From NCBI RefSeq assembly GCF_019649055.1, contig NW_026570223.1:806001-870000 (forward strand): a stretch of 64,000 nt of DNA. Reading direction: 5' to 3'. The position numbers and the translations under genes are program-made. This document shows, piece after piece, positions 12,175 through 24,000 of the stretch (position 1 is the first letter of the stretch; each line of letters opens with the position of its first letter). The notes beneath the pieces are model-generated. The model searched no databases, was not told the origin of the DNA, and saw nothing but the letters and a program-made list of their open reading frames with translations. The DNA is from Paramacrobiotus metropolitanus (taxonomy: Eukaryota > Tardigrada > Eutardigrada > Parachela > Macrobiotidae).

Positions 12175-13125
12175 CACGTATACGCTCCTTCCGGTGGCCG
12201 AGCATGTTCTGACGTTTTCCACGAAACTCCGCGGCCGAGACGAGGCTGGCCATATGCCCCAAAACCATGTCGGCGTTTCTCGAATACATCGTTAACACTG
12301 TATGATGATGCACGCTGAGAAAACGTGGAAGGACAATAAAATACAGTTTATCGGGAACACCAAAATCATATAAATTTACAATTTCGCAACAATGCGTAAA
12401 GTTTACACATTTATCAGCAAACGGTATTGCAGCGCTCGATCGATCGTACCAAAACTGTTGATTACAAACTGATAAACATACAATTCTCAGTTGAAGCTGT
12501 CATTAAGCCTTCACTTAAAAATGTTCGAGGAAAGGTGGTACTATGAGTTCCAATATCGCATCGCCAGTGCAGTCATCATTTACCTGCTATGGCTTATGAG
12601 CGCAAAGATTATGCACCGCAACATAACAGCGAATGGAGAGAAAACCAAAATTTTCCTCGCTTCCGGTCTCTCAATAAATTACAGGTTACACCGCATTATC
12701 GATTTACACGCTACTATCGTTTAGCAAAACACAGTATAATGAAATGCAGTTATTGGTGTACTGTACGCAAGAGTTAACGTTTCACCAATTGGTGTAACCG
12801 CTTGACTAGTCACTAATGGCTTACTTGTTAGAATCTATTCACTCTAAAAGGCTTACATTGACAGAAATCACACCCACACCTTATTTCCTGTCATTATTTC
12901 AGGAAACCGTATGCACAAGTGTTTGCAGGATGCAATGTAGAGCACTGTCATCCTCTCTGACTCCAGGACTGTAAAATTATCAAGATTCAATTAATTGCAG
13001 CCTGCTATGACAAGTTTCCGTAAATGTGTAATTTCCAAACACTACTTACTGGTAGTGTAACGCTTGCGTAAACATGGGCGCAGAGAAAAATAAAAGCGCT
13101 TTCATGGGTATTTGCCTGGCTGTAG
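12175..13125. other. Intergenic DNA
   Basis: This stretch includes the probable 3' end of the Ngaro-like element to about 12.3 kb, then AT-rich sequence. It carries a short GATCGATC run at about 12438. I see no gene. Confidence 0.4.
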
Positions 13126-14388
13126 CCAAAGTTTAATTTTAATACATCTGTCGATGACACTGTTTGGTACGGCGGCAAAGAGTTGCAATCGGAACAGTCT
13201 TTTATGTTTTACGTTGTTTCTTACGTGCTTCTTTTGTTCCTATGTACGGTAGGAAATGTGCTGAATTTGATAATTTTTGTTGGAGGGAAGAAGAAGTCTT
13301 CCGCGACCTTTTACATGTCAGCGACGGCTGTTGCCGATCTCGGAGTGCTGTAAGGCATACTGCTTAAGTTACCAGTAGCCTGACCTTTCATCAGATTAAT
13401 CGTAAACTGCAGACTGATGTTTCAGGTGGTCTCAGCTACCGCTGTTTATTTGGGAAATCAGCCACGCTTTTGGATTCCCGTATGCAACACTGTACAACTA
13501 CGGCATAACCACGGCCATTACCGGTCCAGTGACGTGGATTCAGGAAACCTGTGCTAATCTATCTGACTGGTAACTTTGGCGACACATCAAATATCAGGGA
13601 CTATGTTTTACAGAATGTTCGTCTGCAAATGCGTGCTTCTTGGGTTGTTAATACTGATCTTACTTATCCAGGATTCTGGTCGTTTTCTCCTTGGAACGAT
13701 TACTGGTTCTAGCACGACCTTTCGTGTTCCGTCGAATCCAGTCGCAAACGGTGGCACGCGGTGTTGTTGGTGTTCTGGCTATTTTATCTGCGGCATTTGC
13801 CATGCATTTTTTCGTGGCGAATGTTACGTGCTGGAAGTATGACCTTTGGGAGCATCCTCGCCGTACTCCCCGGTGGCTGATTCGATGGAAGACGGTGCAG
13901 GAATTGGCACAGGTACACATAAAAGCGTTTATTAAGGCAGTTTCTGTAACGCTCGAAAACTTCTTCAGGGGATTGTGAGTATCCTGACCTTTGCCTTAGT
14001 ATTAGTCCAGAATGCCGTTCTCATGGTTTTTCTTAAGCGACAAAGTACATCCGAAGTGACCAAAATGCGCCTATCCCGGCGCAGTAATACATCGGGATCG
14101 AGTGATCGTTATACCAATTTCCTCTTGCTCGACAGCGCACTACTCTTCTTATCTTCCAAGTTTCCCAGTATCGTCTACCGAACTTTGTTATGGGAGAGCT
14201 TCTTTGGCTATTACGACTTTGATGATTCCGCTCAGGATTTAGCTGGCAATATTGCGGATACTTTCTTTATCGCTTACTATTCGTTTAATTTTTTTGTTTA
14301 TCTGATCACAAATCCAGCGCATCGTCGAGGTTTGTGGGCAGTTTTTGGTTGCGCTAAAAGTGGGTATCGTGTCAAAGAAAAGCGATAA
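13126..14388 (+). CDS. Class A orphan GPCR, four exons (paralogue 1)
   Basis: Exons about 13126-13349, 13426-13569, 13672-13912 and 13969-14388. TM1 has GNVLNLIIF with the conserved Asn. TM3 lies in exon 2, with GPVTW-QETCANLSDW supplying the disulphide Cys. Exon 3 has LERLLVLARPF in place of E/DRY. Exon 4 ends with TM7 YYSFNFFVYLITNPAHR, a variant of NPxxY. The sequence is a close paralogue of the next gene, with the same intron phases. No in-frame ATG precedes TM1 after the TAG at 13123-13125. That TAG lies in an acceptor-like context, so a further first exon upstream is likely. The ligand is unknown; the receptor is presumably chemosensory or peptide-type. Confidence 0.8.
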
Positions 14389-15088
14389 TCTTTAATCGTT
14401 TTGGGCCCGCATATAATTCAAAAGCACAGATTTATTTGCCATTTTAACGTAATACGGGATTTTATTTTGTAAAAAACTAAGAAAAATAAAACGGGTTACA
14501 TTCGGTAAGGTATTCCAATAATGCCTAAATATGTCAAAAAATTTGAACATTTAGTGAAATTCGCCATTTAAAGCACCGCGGTACTTCACTTTAATTCAAA
14601 AAGACGTGATACAGACAAAATGAACCTTCTCATTCAAGGGATGAATTAGAATTTGTAATGATACGAAACGGCCCTTAAGCAGGTAAAGCATGAAGTCATT
14701 TTGGCCCATAAACGTTCACGTTGTATGCGCAAAATTCATCATATCCGCACTTGAATGTAATGAATATACTGTAAAAGCGCGTAATTATGAGGAAATTAAA
14801 TTCTCAAAACGCCTTGAGGCAAGCGTGCGGTTTGCTAAACACATTGTTGTACTTGTGTGGCACAGTCACTCTTTTCCAGGATTGACAACCAACAAAGCGG
14901 AAATCTGCACTGCGTTTTCAGGGTATATTGATGCTGTTGGTTATTTATTTGTGAAATCAACCTTAGTTTGAATTAGCAATAAAAGCACATTTTTAGATAG
15001 AAAGAGAGATGCGACTGTATGTTAAATTTAAACAACGTTCTGTTAGGAGCTAAATCCCAGATAAACCTTTCCAACATTTACAAAAACC
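14389..15088. other. Spacer between the two tandem GPCR genes
   Basis: AT-rich. The ORF at 14690-14971 shows no recognisable motif and I treat it as chance. The polyadenylation-type AATAAA near 14486 may serve the upstream GPCR. Confidence 0.4.
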
Positions 15089-16802
15089 ATGCTGCCTATA
15101 AAGAACGATACGGTTATCATAAATGTCTGCCAAGTGATGCCAAATCTGAATGATTCCCATTACTGGCGCGTCGCATCCGACACACAGAATGGCAGCACAT
15201 ACAATCAGGAGCAATTAAATCGGTCGTTTGCCTTTTACATTTTCTCTTATCTGGTGCTGCTCCTATTGTGCACCGTGGGAAATATATTTAATCTGATTAT
15301 TTTTGTCCGGGACAAACGCAGATCATCAGCGAACTGCTACATGATCGCCACCGCCATCACTGACTTGGGAGTTTTGTAAGTTTCTAAATGAGACCGTTTT
15401 CCTATTTTTCCTTTCTTGTCGATCCGACTAATCGTAAGCATATACAACGCGGTTCTGTCGTCTTGTAGATGGCTGTGGTTTCCTTTGTTTTTCTGGGAAA
15501 TGAGCAGCACACTAAATCTATCCTATGCAAGTATTGGAAATTATGCCATAACATCCGGTCTGACTGGTCCCGTTACCTGGGGTCAAGAGACGTGCGCAAA
15601 CCTGGCGGATTGGTAAGCAACATCTCCATCCGGTAATTATCTCTGTATATTTATATACTTCGACGTTTTTTACATTCCCGACATTTTCCAAACATGCATA
15701 TGGATTTACGTACCAGACACCAGAGACACGTTATTCTCTGCGCTGTTCCACATGACAACAACTTTTCAAAAAATGATTGCGTTACGATTAGTGTTGTTAT
15801 ACAAAATTGTACTCGAGATGAAAAAATATGATCAAATTCTCTAATATGGAACAACGCAGAGAATACCGTGACTTTGGTGTCCGGTACGTAAATCCGTATT
15901 GTGGAAGTGCCAAGAATACGAAAAAACGTCGAAGTACAGTATTGAGAAATTTGCTGCCCTACGGTTGATTAGTTGTACACATTTCCATAAAACATCTATC
16001 AGATGTCTACTTCTGGCTTTGATCGTATTCGTAAATCTATTTCAGGATTCTGGTGGTGTTCTCGTTAGAGCGCCTGTTAGTTCTAAACGCCCCTTTCACC
16101 TATAAGTGGCTTCAAAGACCGAACACCGCCAAGATCATCATCCTTGTGCTGGCAACATTCTCCGCAGCATTCGCGGTTCATTTCTTCGTGGCCAACACCA
16201 TTTGTTTCAAACGTGACCTTTGGGCTAAACCAGAACAGATTCCTTTCTGGTTGATTCAATGGAAATCCGTACAGGAAGTGGCGCAAGTATGCCTAGCGCG
16301 GGTTCTTCAACGAATGCAGTAGTTAACCTTAGTATGTATTGTACTGCGTATCTAACGTGTGATCCTTTGGATTGTATCTTAGGGCGTGGTCAGTGCACTG
16401 GTGTTTCTTCTTGTTTTTGTCCAAAATCTTGCCCTTGTCGTGCTCTTGACGCGGAGGAACCAATCGGAAGTGGGAAAAATGCGAATGGCGCAGAGCGCTA
16501 ACAGCACACACACGACAAGTGAACGATACAGTAATCTGCTGCTGCTCGGCAGCGCGTTTCTCTTCCTTGTATCGAGGTTCCCCAGCTTTGTTTATCGGAC
16601 ATTAGCCTGGGCCAGCCTTTTTCACTCCGTGGAATTCGATGAATCCTCACAAATAATGGCAGCCAACATTGCGGATATCATATTTTTCTCCTATTACTCT
16701 TTTAACTTTTTTATATATCTGGCTACCAATGAGCACCATCGTACTGGATTCATTGACATTTTTCGCTCGCTGAATAAGTGGGCCAGAAACAGCATATCAT
16801 GA
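15089..16802 (+). CDS. Class A orphan GPCR, four exons (paralogue 2)
   Basis: Exons 15089-15375, 15469-15612, 16046-16286 and 16383-16802 join in phase (1092 nt). The N-terminus carries Asn glycosylation sites (NDT, NDS, NGS, NRS). TM1 has GNIFNLIIF, exon 2 has GPVTWGQETCANLADW, exon 3 has SLERLLVLNAPF (E/DRY position) and exon 4 ends with YYSFNFFIYLATN. Exons 2, 3 and 4 are exactly as long as those of paralogue 1 (144, 241 and 420 nt), so the pair arose by tandem duplication. Intron 3 (15613-16045) holds a MITE. The gene has an intact ATG and no stops, so it is probably functional. It signals at the plasma membrane; the ligand is unknown. Confidence 0.9.
15658..15934. mobile_element. MITE in GPCR intron, TA target duplication
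   Basis: Imperfect inverted repeats of about 95 bp begin CTTCGACGTTTTTT and end with the complement (AAAAAACGTCGAAG). They are flanked on both sides by TA (15656-15657 and 15935-15936). The short length (277 bp), lack of ORF and TA duplication fit a Tc1/mariner-derived MITE. It lies wholly inside intron 3 of the second GPCR. Confidence 0.8.
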
Positions 16803-17219
16803 GTCATAACAGTGCCATATAGTAGTAACTGGATCCTACAACTACGACACATATACAGTACACATTATAAATTTATAACGCACAGATAAATAAATAATGG
16901 TTTCTCTTGAGCATCGATCTTAACTAACTGTTTTTAAATAGTGTTTTTAATTCTCATCTTTACAGTCATTTGTAACCTCCATTAAAATCTGAAGCAAAGC
17001 AAAATAAAATGTTCCATCTGTCAAGAACCTAGAAGAGCCACTTAATTTCAAACTTACTATGTAAAAAATGGCAAATTCTACTCAGAAAAAATGCGTACAA
17101 CTGTTCGCTTTTTCTCTCGCAGAATTCAATGATTTCAAAAAGAGTACATACCACGAACAAGATCAGCGAGTTGAATCGCTGGGAACTAGCACTCTAAAAT
17201 GTAATGTAATAAGATTATA

Positions 17220-17570
17220 AAGTGACAACTCCGCTCACAACGTTTTGCAACCTTTTACTGGATTCACAACCTTTCGCACTACCTTTCTTTTCGTGCACAA
17301 CCTTTTTCGACATTGCCTTCAAATCCGTAAAATACATAAGGTGTTTACCGGCAACTGCGAAACGGATTTGTTTTTATTAAGTATTTAATTTCTGCCCCAA
17401 CTGTTTGTTTTTAACTAAGCTATGTTATCCAAGTTCTATGTTATCCAGTCCAAGTGCTATTAGCTATGTTATCCAAGTTCTGTAAATACTTCTTAAATTA
17501 ATGATGTGCCATTTCTGTTGCCTCCGCAATCAGTTCATGTATGTAAATTCCAGAAATTTAGGTTTACATA
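17220..17570. repeat. Dispersed repeat, copy 1 (related copy at 55630-55900)
   Basis: Shared blocks in the same order: CTCACAACGTTTTGCAACCTTT against TTCACAACCTTTTACAACCTTT, GACATTGCCTTCAAATCCGT against GGCATTGCCTGGAAATCTGT, then GCAATCAGTTCATG followed by CCAGAAATTTAGGT. The copies are old and diverged. No coding capacity is visible, so the element type is unknown. Confidence 0.6.
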
Positions 17571-18440
17571 GTATATTATCATGTAATTTTTTAGAACTTT
17601 GCAAAATTATGGTTTTGGAAAAAAATCACAAAGTTTCTCTACGCCTCTGCTCATGCGAAACGGTGAAAAACGAAAACAAAAATCCAAAAAGGCGTAAACG
17701 GAGTGAATCGTATCACAGGATAGTGCGCGCAAAAGGCAGTGTTCTGAATGGTATTGCAGAAGGTCGTGAATCGAGTGACAGGTTGCGAACGGATTGGTCA
17801 CCCAAATATAATGAAACCAGAAATGCAACATATTTTTAATTTCCAGGATTCTGTTGATTTTGCACACAATCCCGCATTACCATTAATGCGCGTTGTGTTA
17901 TATAACACTACTTGAACAATGGATATCCCAACCTCCTGGCACTCTGACCAGTTTGTCCTTAGTATCATTAGAATCCTTAGAAATTCTAGAATTTTCCTTA
18001 AAAATCAAAGCGTTCTCAAGCAAGAAAGTGAAATCCAGAGATCTCACAGAAACCAACGCCAATATGATGGCTGACTTCGATAAACCGTCACCTTGCGCCG
18101 TACGCAGGTGTCCAAGTTTTGTAGTCTGCAGTTTTACAAATCAGATCCCAAAATGTGACTTCTTCCAAAAAGTTTTCATAATACATAAGTTGTTCATATA
18201 ATTATGGCGTTCGGAGCACGAGTACTATTGACGTTAACAGCTTTACATCAAGTATTGATCTAATTATATTATTATACAATATCTGTACATATAAGTATGT
18301 ACAGCATATCTCATAACTGACATTTACGCACGGACTACGTAAGTACAGACAATAAGCAGGTTGCGGTATCAACGAAGGGGTACGATTGACGACAGAATTA
18401 ACGACGGCGTACAATTACCGAACGTTTAAACGGCAATACC

Positions 18441-18488
18441 CGTCGTTATTAACGAAACGAAGGGGGTATCGTTTCGTTAATAACGACG
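18441..18488. repeat. Perfect 20-bp palindrome with 8-nt loop
   Basis: Arms 18441-18460 and 18469-18488 are exact reverse complements (starting CGTCGTTATTAACG), with loop AGGGGGTA between them. The same word family (AACGAAGGGGTA, ATTAACGACGG) recurs just upstream at 18370-18405 and more loosely near 19085, so this may be the core of a small foldback element. Confidence 0.7.
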
Positions 18489-19892
18489 TTGAAATTCAGT
18501 AATGAACGACCGGGCCCATATACACCATTGAGCACGAAGACTGCGCAGGCGAGACAGTCTACCGAGTGAATTTCTGCCTGGGCATTCAATCCTGAGTTGT
18601 CCACTCGACTCGAATTTTCGAAAATCGTACCAGTTTCGACGTTTGCACTGCTGTCATTTATTTTTTTGCCAGTTACATTGAAAAGAAAATAATTTGCTTT
18701 TTCATAAATGTAAAAATTATTGCAAAAACTAATACTTTACTGTTGCAGCAACGTGCTATAGCAACTCTGTAGCCTGTGCTGTGCATATTCACCATCTTTC
18801 AAGTGCAACAGCGAGTCACGCATTCCAGAATGGAATGACAGCTCTGTATAACGTCTTCGCGAAAAACTCAAATCGCATTTCCTGTAAACGTGTTTGTAGT
18901 GACTTTGTACCACATAATAAATCTGGATTTTGTTATTTTTACAATGGTAAACGAAATGGTTTTGACATTGATACAAAATATTAAACGGAGACTGTCTGAT
19001 ACAATCATGGTTCCTCACGTTAATAGCAGGAGCAGTAAATTGCTTAGTTTATAACGCAACCTCTTATTCCAATCAACGGCACGTTAAATTAACAACGTTA
19101 AAATCGTCGATAATTTTGCCGTTAATCGCATGGCCGTGCAAAACGCAACCTACTTAATGAGTGTACTATACTACTGTCTGATTAAAATGGCCCAGAGCCG
19201 TAATTAATTTGGAATGTGCTCTTACCGCACAGTACACGGCAACCTGCAGCGCTTTACCGGCACAATTCAACCCGATAGTAAAATAAAATTAGAAAGTTTC
19301 GTATTTTGTGCATAACAGACTTACATGTATTAAGAATGATTATGTAAATTGTATGTGCATAATTGTATCACGCTTAATTAGGTAAATTCCGGGTGACTGT
19401 GCAAGACTGCAAGTTGTGTAATTGGACAATAATCCAATTTACGATCATGTACATTGTGCCAGCTCCAAGCTTATGCTAAATTGGTATGCAAAAGATGGAA
19501 ATAACGTTATGCTGCTTAAAGGTCGCAGCTGCTTATAAATTTTATATGGTTCGTTGTTTTCACGGCTGTTCAATATTGAACTCGTACTTGATTGTAGGGG
19601 GAGAAATTTTCCATTGACCAATTACAAAAAAAGGAGCTTATCTAGATAACTGCGATGCCATTATACTACGAGTACCATAGCCTATAAAGTTGTTCTTACC
19701 GCTGCTGTTCAAAATTACATATTCTCAGTAAGCCGGTGAAAATTTCCGTCCGGTGAAATCAAGCAGTGGATTAGTTGAGTTTTTCATTTATTCGCTTGAA
19801 TGTAGCAGTAGCAGTGCACCTTTTCCGGGTAATTTTATCAGCAGGATACTTAACAGTTCATTTTGACCTTTTAACCTTTTTTTGTTCATTTT

Positions 19893-19943
19893 AGTAGTAA
19901 TATACTCGTCTCGACCGGCTTTTAGATGTGGGACGCTGATAAG
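19893..19943 (+). repeat. Polinton left terminal inverted repeat
   Basis: Pairs with 40855-40905. The inner 36 bases (19908-19943) are identical to the complement of 40855-40890; positions 19904-19907 hold the only mismatches. It is preceded by target duplication CATTTT at 19887-19892. Confidence 0.95.
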
Positions 19944-20860
19944 ACTTTTTACACATAATTTAATGCAAAAAACTTTTTACACATAATTTAATGCAAAAAA
20001 CTTTGTACACATAATTTAATGCAAAAAACTTTTTACGCTTATTTTAATGCGAAAAACTTTTTCCGCCCTATTTACACCGAAAAACTTTTTACACATAATT
20101 TAATGCAAAAAAACTTTTTACGCTTATTTTAATGCGAAAAACTTTTTCCGCCCTATTTTACACCGAAAAACTTTTTACACATAATTTAATGGAAAAAACT
20201 TTTTACACATAATTTAATGCAAAAAATTTTTTACGCTTATTTTAATGTGAAAAACTTTTTCCGCCCTATTTACACCGAAAAACTTTTTACACATAATTTA
20301 ATGCAAAAAACTTTGTACACATAATTTAATGCAAAAAACTTTGTACACATAATTTAATGCAAAAAACTTTTTACGCTTATTTTAATGCGAAAAGCTTTTT
20401 CCGCCCTATTTTACACCGAAAAACTATTTACACGTAATTTAATGCAAAAAACTTTGTACACATAATTTAATGCAAAAAACTTTTTACGCTTCTTTTAATG
20501 CGATTAACTTTTTCCGCCCTATTTTACACCGAAAAACTTTTTCACCTAATTTTAAGTTTAAAAACGTTGAACACTTAATTTATTGCGAAAAACCTTTCAC
20601 GCTCATTTTAATGCGAAAAGCTTTTGAGCCTTATATTGAAACGAGAAACTTTTCGATCTAACTGTAAGCCCAAAAATGTTTGTATTCGTATTTAGTGTGA
20701 ATCTTATTAGCGTTATTTGTACCCGAAAACATTTTCTGCCTTATTTTAATGCGAAAAATTTTTCGCCTTATTTTAAAACAAAAACTTTTCAATCATATTT
20801 TAAGCCAAAATTTTTGTATTCTTATATTCGTGGAAAAAAATGTTTTAGCTTTATTTGTAA
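19944..20860 (+). repeat. 28-bp minisatellite next to the left TIR
   Basis: About 30 tandem units of 27-28 bp sharing AAAAACTTTTT. They come in three variants: one with ACACATAATTTAATGC, one with ACGCTTATTTTAATGCG, and one with CCGCCCTATTTTACACCG. The variants alternate in a partly regular higher-order pattern and decay to the right after about 20530. ORFs in this stretch are artefacts of the repeat. The right end of the element has no counterpart. Confidence 0.9.
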
Positions 20861-20985
20861 CCTTTGGTCATAGACTTTGTCTTCAGTTAGCTTTTTTTCA
20901 CGGGTTGTGGGCAGTCCTTGATAACGATTTGCTGTTAATAGTTAAGGCGTGTTGGAACTTGACCGATTTTAATAAGAATAACAAG

Positions 20986-20994
20986 TATATAAAG
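20986..20994 (+). promoter_or_regulatory. TATA box for the Polinton polB gene
   Basis: TATATAAAG lies 105 nt before the ATG at 21091. The ADP-ribosylglycohydrolase gene has a similar TATATAAAC at 25492-25500, about 107 nt before its ATG. Confidence 0.5.
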
Positions 20995-21090
20995 CCGTGA
21001 ACGTCGTTCAGCAGGGTAATCATAATTCGAAGGAGTCTCTTGAGTTCATTAGCTGTGTACACATTACAAGTTGTGTTTATTGAGCGAAAA

Positions 21091-24000
21091 ATGGATGAGC
21101 ATTCTGACAACCACGAAGAAGAAGAAGATGGCTTAGGTAGCATCCCTAGCATTTCAGAAGATAATCTGCTACTTGAGCAGGTAGCAGATACTTATTCTCA
21201 GAAATGGAAGACTGCACTTGCGGTTTTTCAGTGCCGCATCGCGCCCGAGTTGTTTGATGTTCCGTTTTCACGCCTCTGTGGAGTAATAGAAAGCATTTTT
21301 GAAGAACTGCTTAACAGAATTTTGGTAGACAAAATTCAGCCTTGGTATATGGTACGCGTGCAATTATACAGCGATCATTTGCGAAAGAAGATTCCTATTT
21401 GGACACCGTTAATGCGGCGGGACGAACTAACTGTGGATCGTATCATGGCGCGCGTGGAACGGGTGATGCAAAGTTCAACAAGCTTTCGCTTGGATGAAAG
21501 CTTCAGGATTGAAGTCCAGTACACAGAAACGCCGGATGGTGGAGGTAATGACAATCTAGTGATTCCTGAAAGCGTTAAAAGGCTACTGAAAAACAAGATG
21601 TCTATCGTGCGCATAAAGAACGACGATAATTTATGTTTACCACGGTCCCTAGTAACGGCTAAAGCCTTAGCAGATGACGATCTGCAGCTGTATTCAACGC
21701 TACGTGACACCAGGGCACATAAGCACCCAGAAAAGCAGCATAAGGATCAGCAGACATTATTGGCGAAACAGCTGGTAATAGCTGCAGGCCTGACGGAGCG
21801 GCGCTACAGCCTGGACGACGTAGAGACTTTTCAAAAGTTACTAAGCGATTATCAAATCATAATTGTTGGACTGGAACAGCTTAACAGCATTATCTTTGCT
21901 GGCGAATTCAGGGAAAAACGCTTAATGCTATTGTATTATGCCAACCATTTTGACGTTTTAACATCTCTTCAAGGGTGGTACGAAAAAAGCAAATGGTGTT
22001 TTCATTGTAATCAGGGGTACTCTCACGAAGGTGATCATCGCTGTAAATATACCTGCAAGCTTTGCTTGCGCGAAAGGTGTGAGCTCGAAGCAAACTTTGC
22101 GCGATACTGTGCGGGATGCAATCGAACGGGCTTTAGAAACAACGAGTGTTTTAACCACCACCTTGCAAAGACAGCGAAAAGCACAAACCATAACAAAAAG
22201 AAAAGCATTTGCGAAAAATTCAAGGTCTGCATAGATTGCTCAGCATTCATAAAGACGAACGTGAAACGAGGATACGGGACAGACCATGTATGCGGCGAAA
22301 TTTATTGTTCGGTTTGCCTGTGTTATGTATTACCGGAGCACCATGACTGCTATATTAAACCCGAGAAACTTGACGACAAAGTATTAGCCAAGCACAAATC
22401 TGCTAGTTTCATGTACTTTGATTTCGAGACGTACCCCGACGGTAGTGGAAAGCACATCCCAAATTTTTGTGTAATACAAGTGCAAGAAGATGGAAAGCCC
22501 ATTGAAACCCGCCAATTTCCCGAGGACATCAGCAACATTGGCAAAGACATTGCAGGCGATGTCTGTGAATTTATTTTCCAAGAAAAGCATGCTGGATTCT
22601 TTTGTTTGGCACATAACTTTAGAGGGTAAGAAATTTTAGTTCTTCTTCTGTTTCACACAACATGAAATACGTTGAAAGTATACAGCTTACGGATAAAGTG
22701 GTGGGCTTTCTAGGTTCGATGGCTATTTTATTTTAAAATGGCTGCTTCAGAAAGGTCAAGCGCCTGACGTTATCATGAAAGGTTCCCAAATCACGCACCT
22801 GCGCGATCGGGAGTTTGGCATTAACTTTCGGGATACGCTCAATTATGTTCCTTTGTCATTGGACAACTGGGCGAAATCATTCGCCGTTGAGGAAACTAAA
22901 GGTAAATTTCCACATGTCCTGAACCGACCACAATTTTGGAACACAGTTATTGACTATCCGGACATTGAAAAGTTCAACTACCGATTTATGAGCGATAAAG
23001 AAAAACATGCATTTATGGAATTCTATAATGAAGACAAAGCTTTAAAAAGAGGATTGTATGACGTCAACAAGGAACTGGCTGCCTATTGCCACCAAGACGT
23101 GACCACGCTACGTTGTTGTGCAATGCAGCTGCGCGAACTTTTTCAAAATTACGGATGGACTATGTATTTTTCAATCCGGTTTAACCCTTCCAAGTGTTTG
23201 TCATTATTTTTGGAGGTCCAGGCTGCTAAAGCCTTTGGAAGTTGAGGTTATTCGTATGCCCAGCAACAGAATATCCTCCAATAAAGCCAATTCATGGTTA
23301 CAGTGTATAAGTCAGAGCCAAGGTATTGAACTGGAGCGAGAATTCAAAATTGGTGCATTATTCATTGATGGGTACCATCTGGAAAGTCGAACTGCATATG
23401 AATTTTATGGGTGCGTGCACCATGGCCATCCAATATGCACGAATCCAAGTACACGCCACCCGCATCAGGACGCCACAATGGGTGAGTTGTACGAGCGAAC
23501 CGTACGGCGCGAAGGAATGTTGAAAAAGCTTAAAATCAATATTGTGAGCGTTTGGGAATGTGAATATGACAGTCGCATTAAAAACGACGCTAATTTTGCT
23601 ACTGCTATAAAGAACATACGGATTGTTGAACCGCTTGACCCGAGAAAAGCATTGTTCGGAGGACGAGTAAATGCCTTAGTGTTAGACTATAAGGTCAAGC
23701 CTGGAGAGAAGATAATGTACTTGGATGTTGTATCCGAATATCCATATGTCAATAAAAACAAGCGCTATCCGGTTGGCAAGCATAAAAGAATTACTAATAA
23801 TTTTAAAACCTTGGATAACTATTTCGGAATTATGCATTGCAAAATATTACCGCCTCGCAACCTGATGATACCGATATTACCGGCGCATTTCGATAAACTG
23901 ATTTTCACGTTATGCCGCACCTGCGCTGAAGAAAAGAATCAGCAAGTTTGCACGCACGAGGATCCGGAGCAAAGAGCTCTGACGGGGACTTGGTGCACAC

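Larger units (their letters stand above)
16803..19886. other. Intergenic DNA between GPCR pair and Polinton
   Basis: There is no convincing gene. The stretch holds one copy of a dispersed repeat (17220-17570), two short copies of a GCTATGTTATCCAAGTTCT repeat near 17419 and 17463, a perfect 20-bp palindrome at 18441-18488, and a CTTAACAGTTCATTTT motif at 19849 that is repeated on the far side of the Polinton. Confidence 0.45.

Noticed and set aside
20470-20873. ORFs of 60-80 codons in the left Polinton end.
   Set aside because: They are translations of the 28-bp minisatellite.
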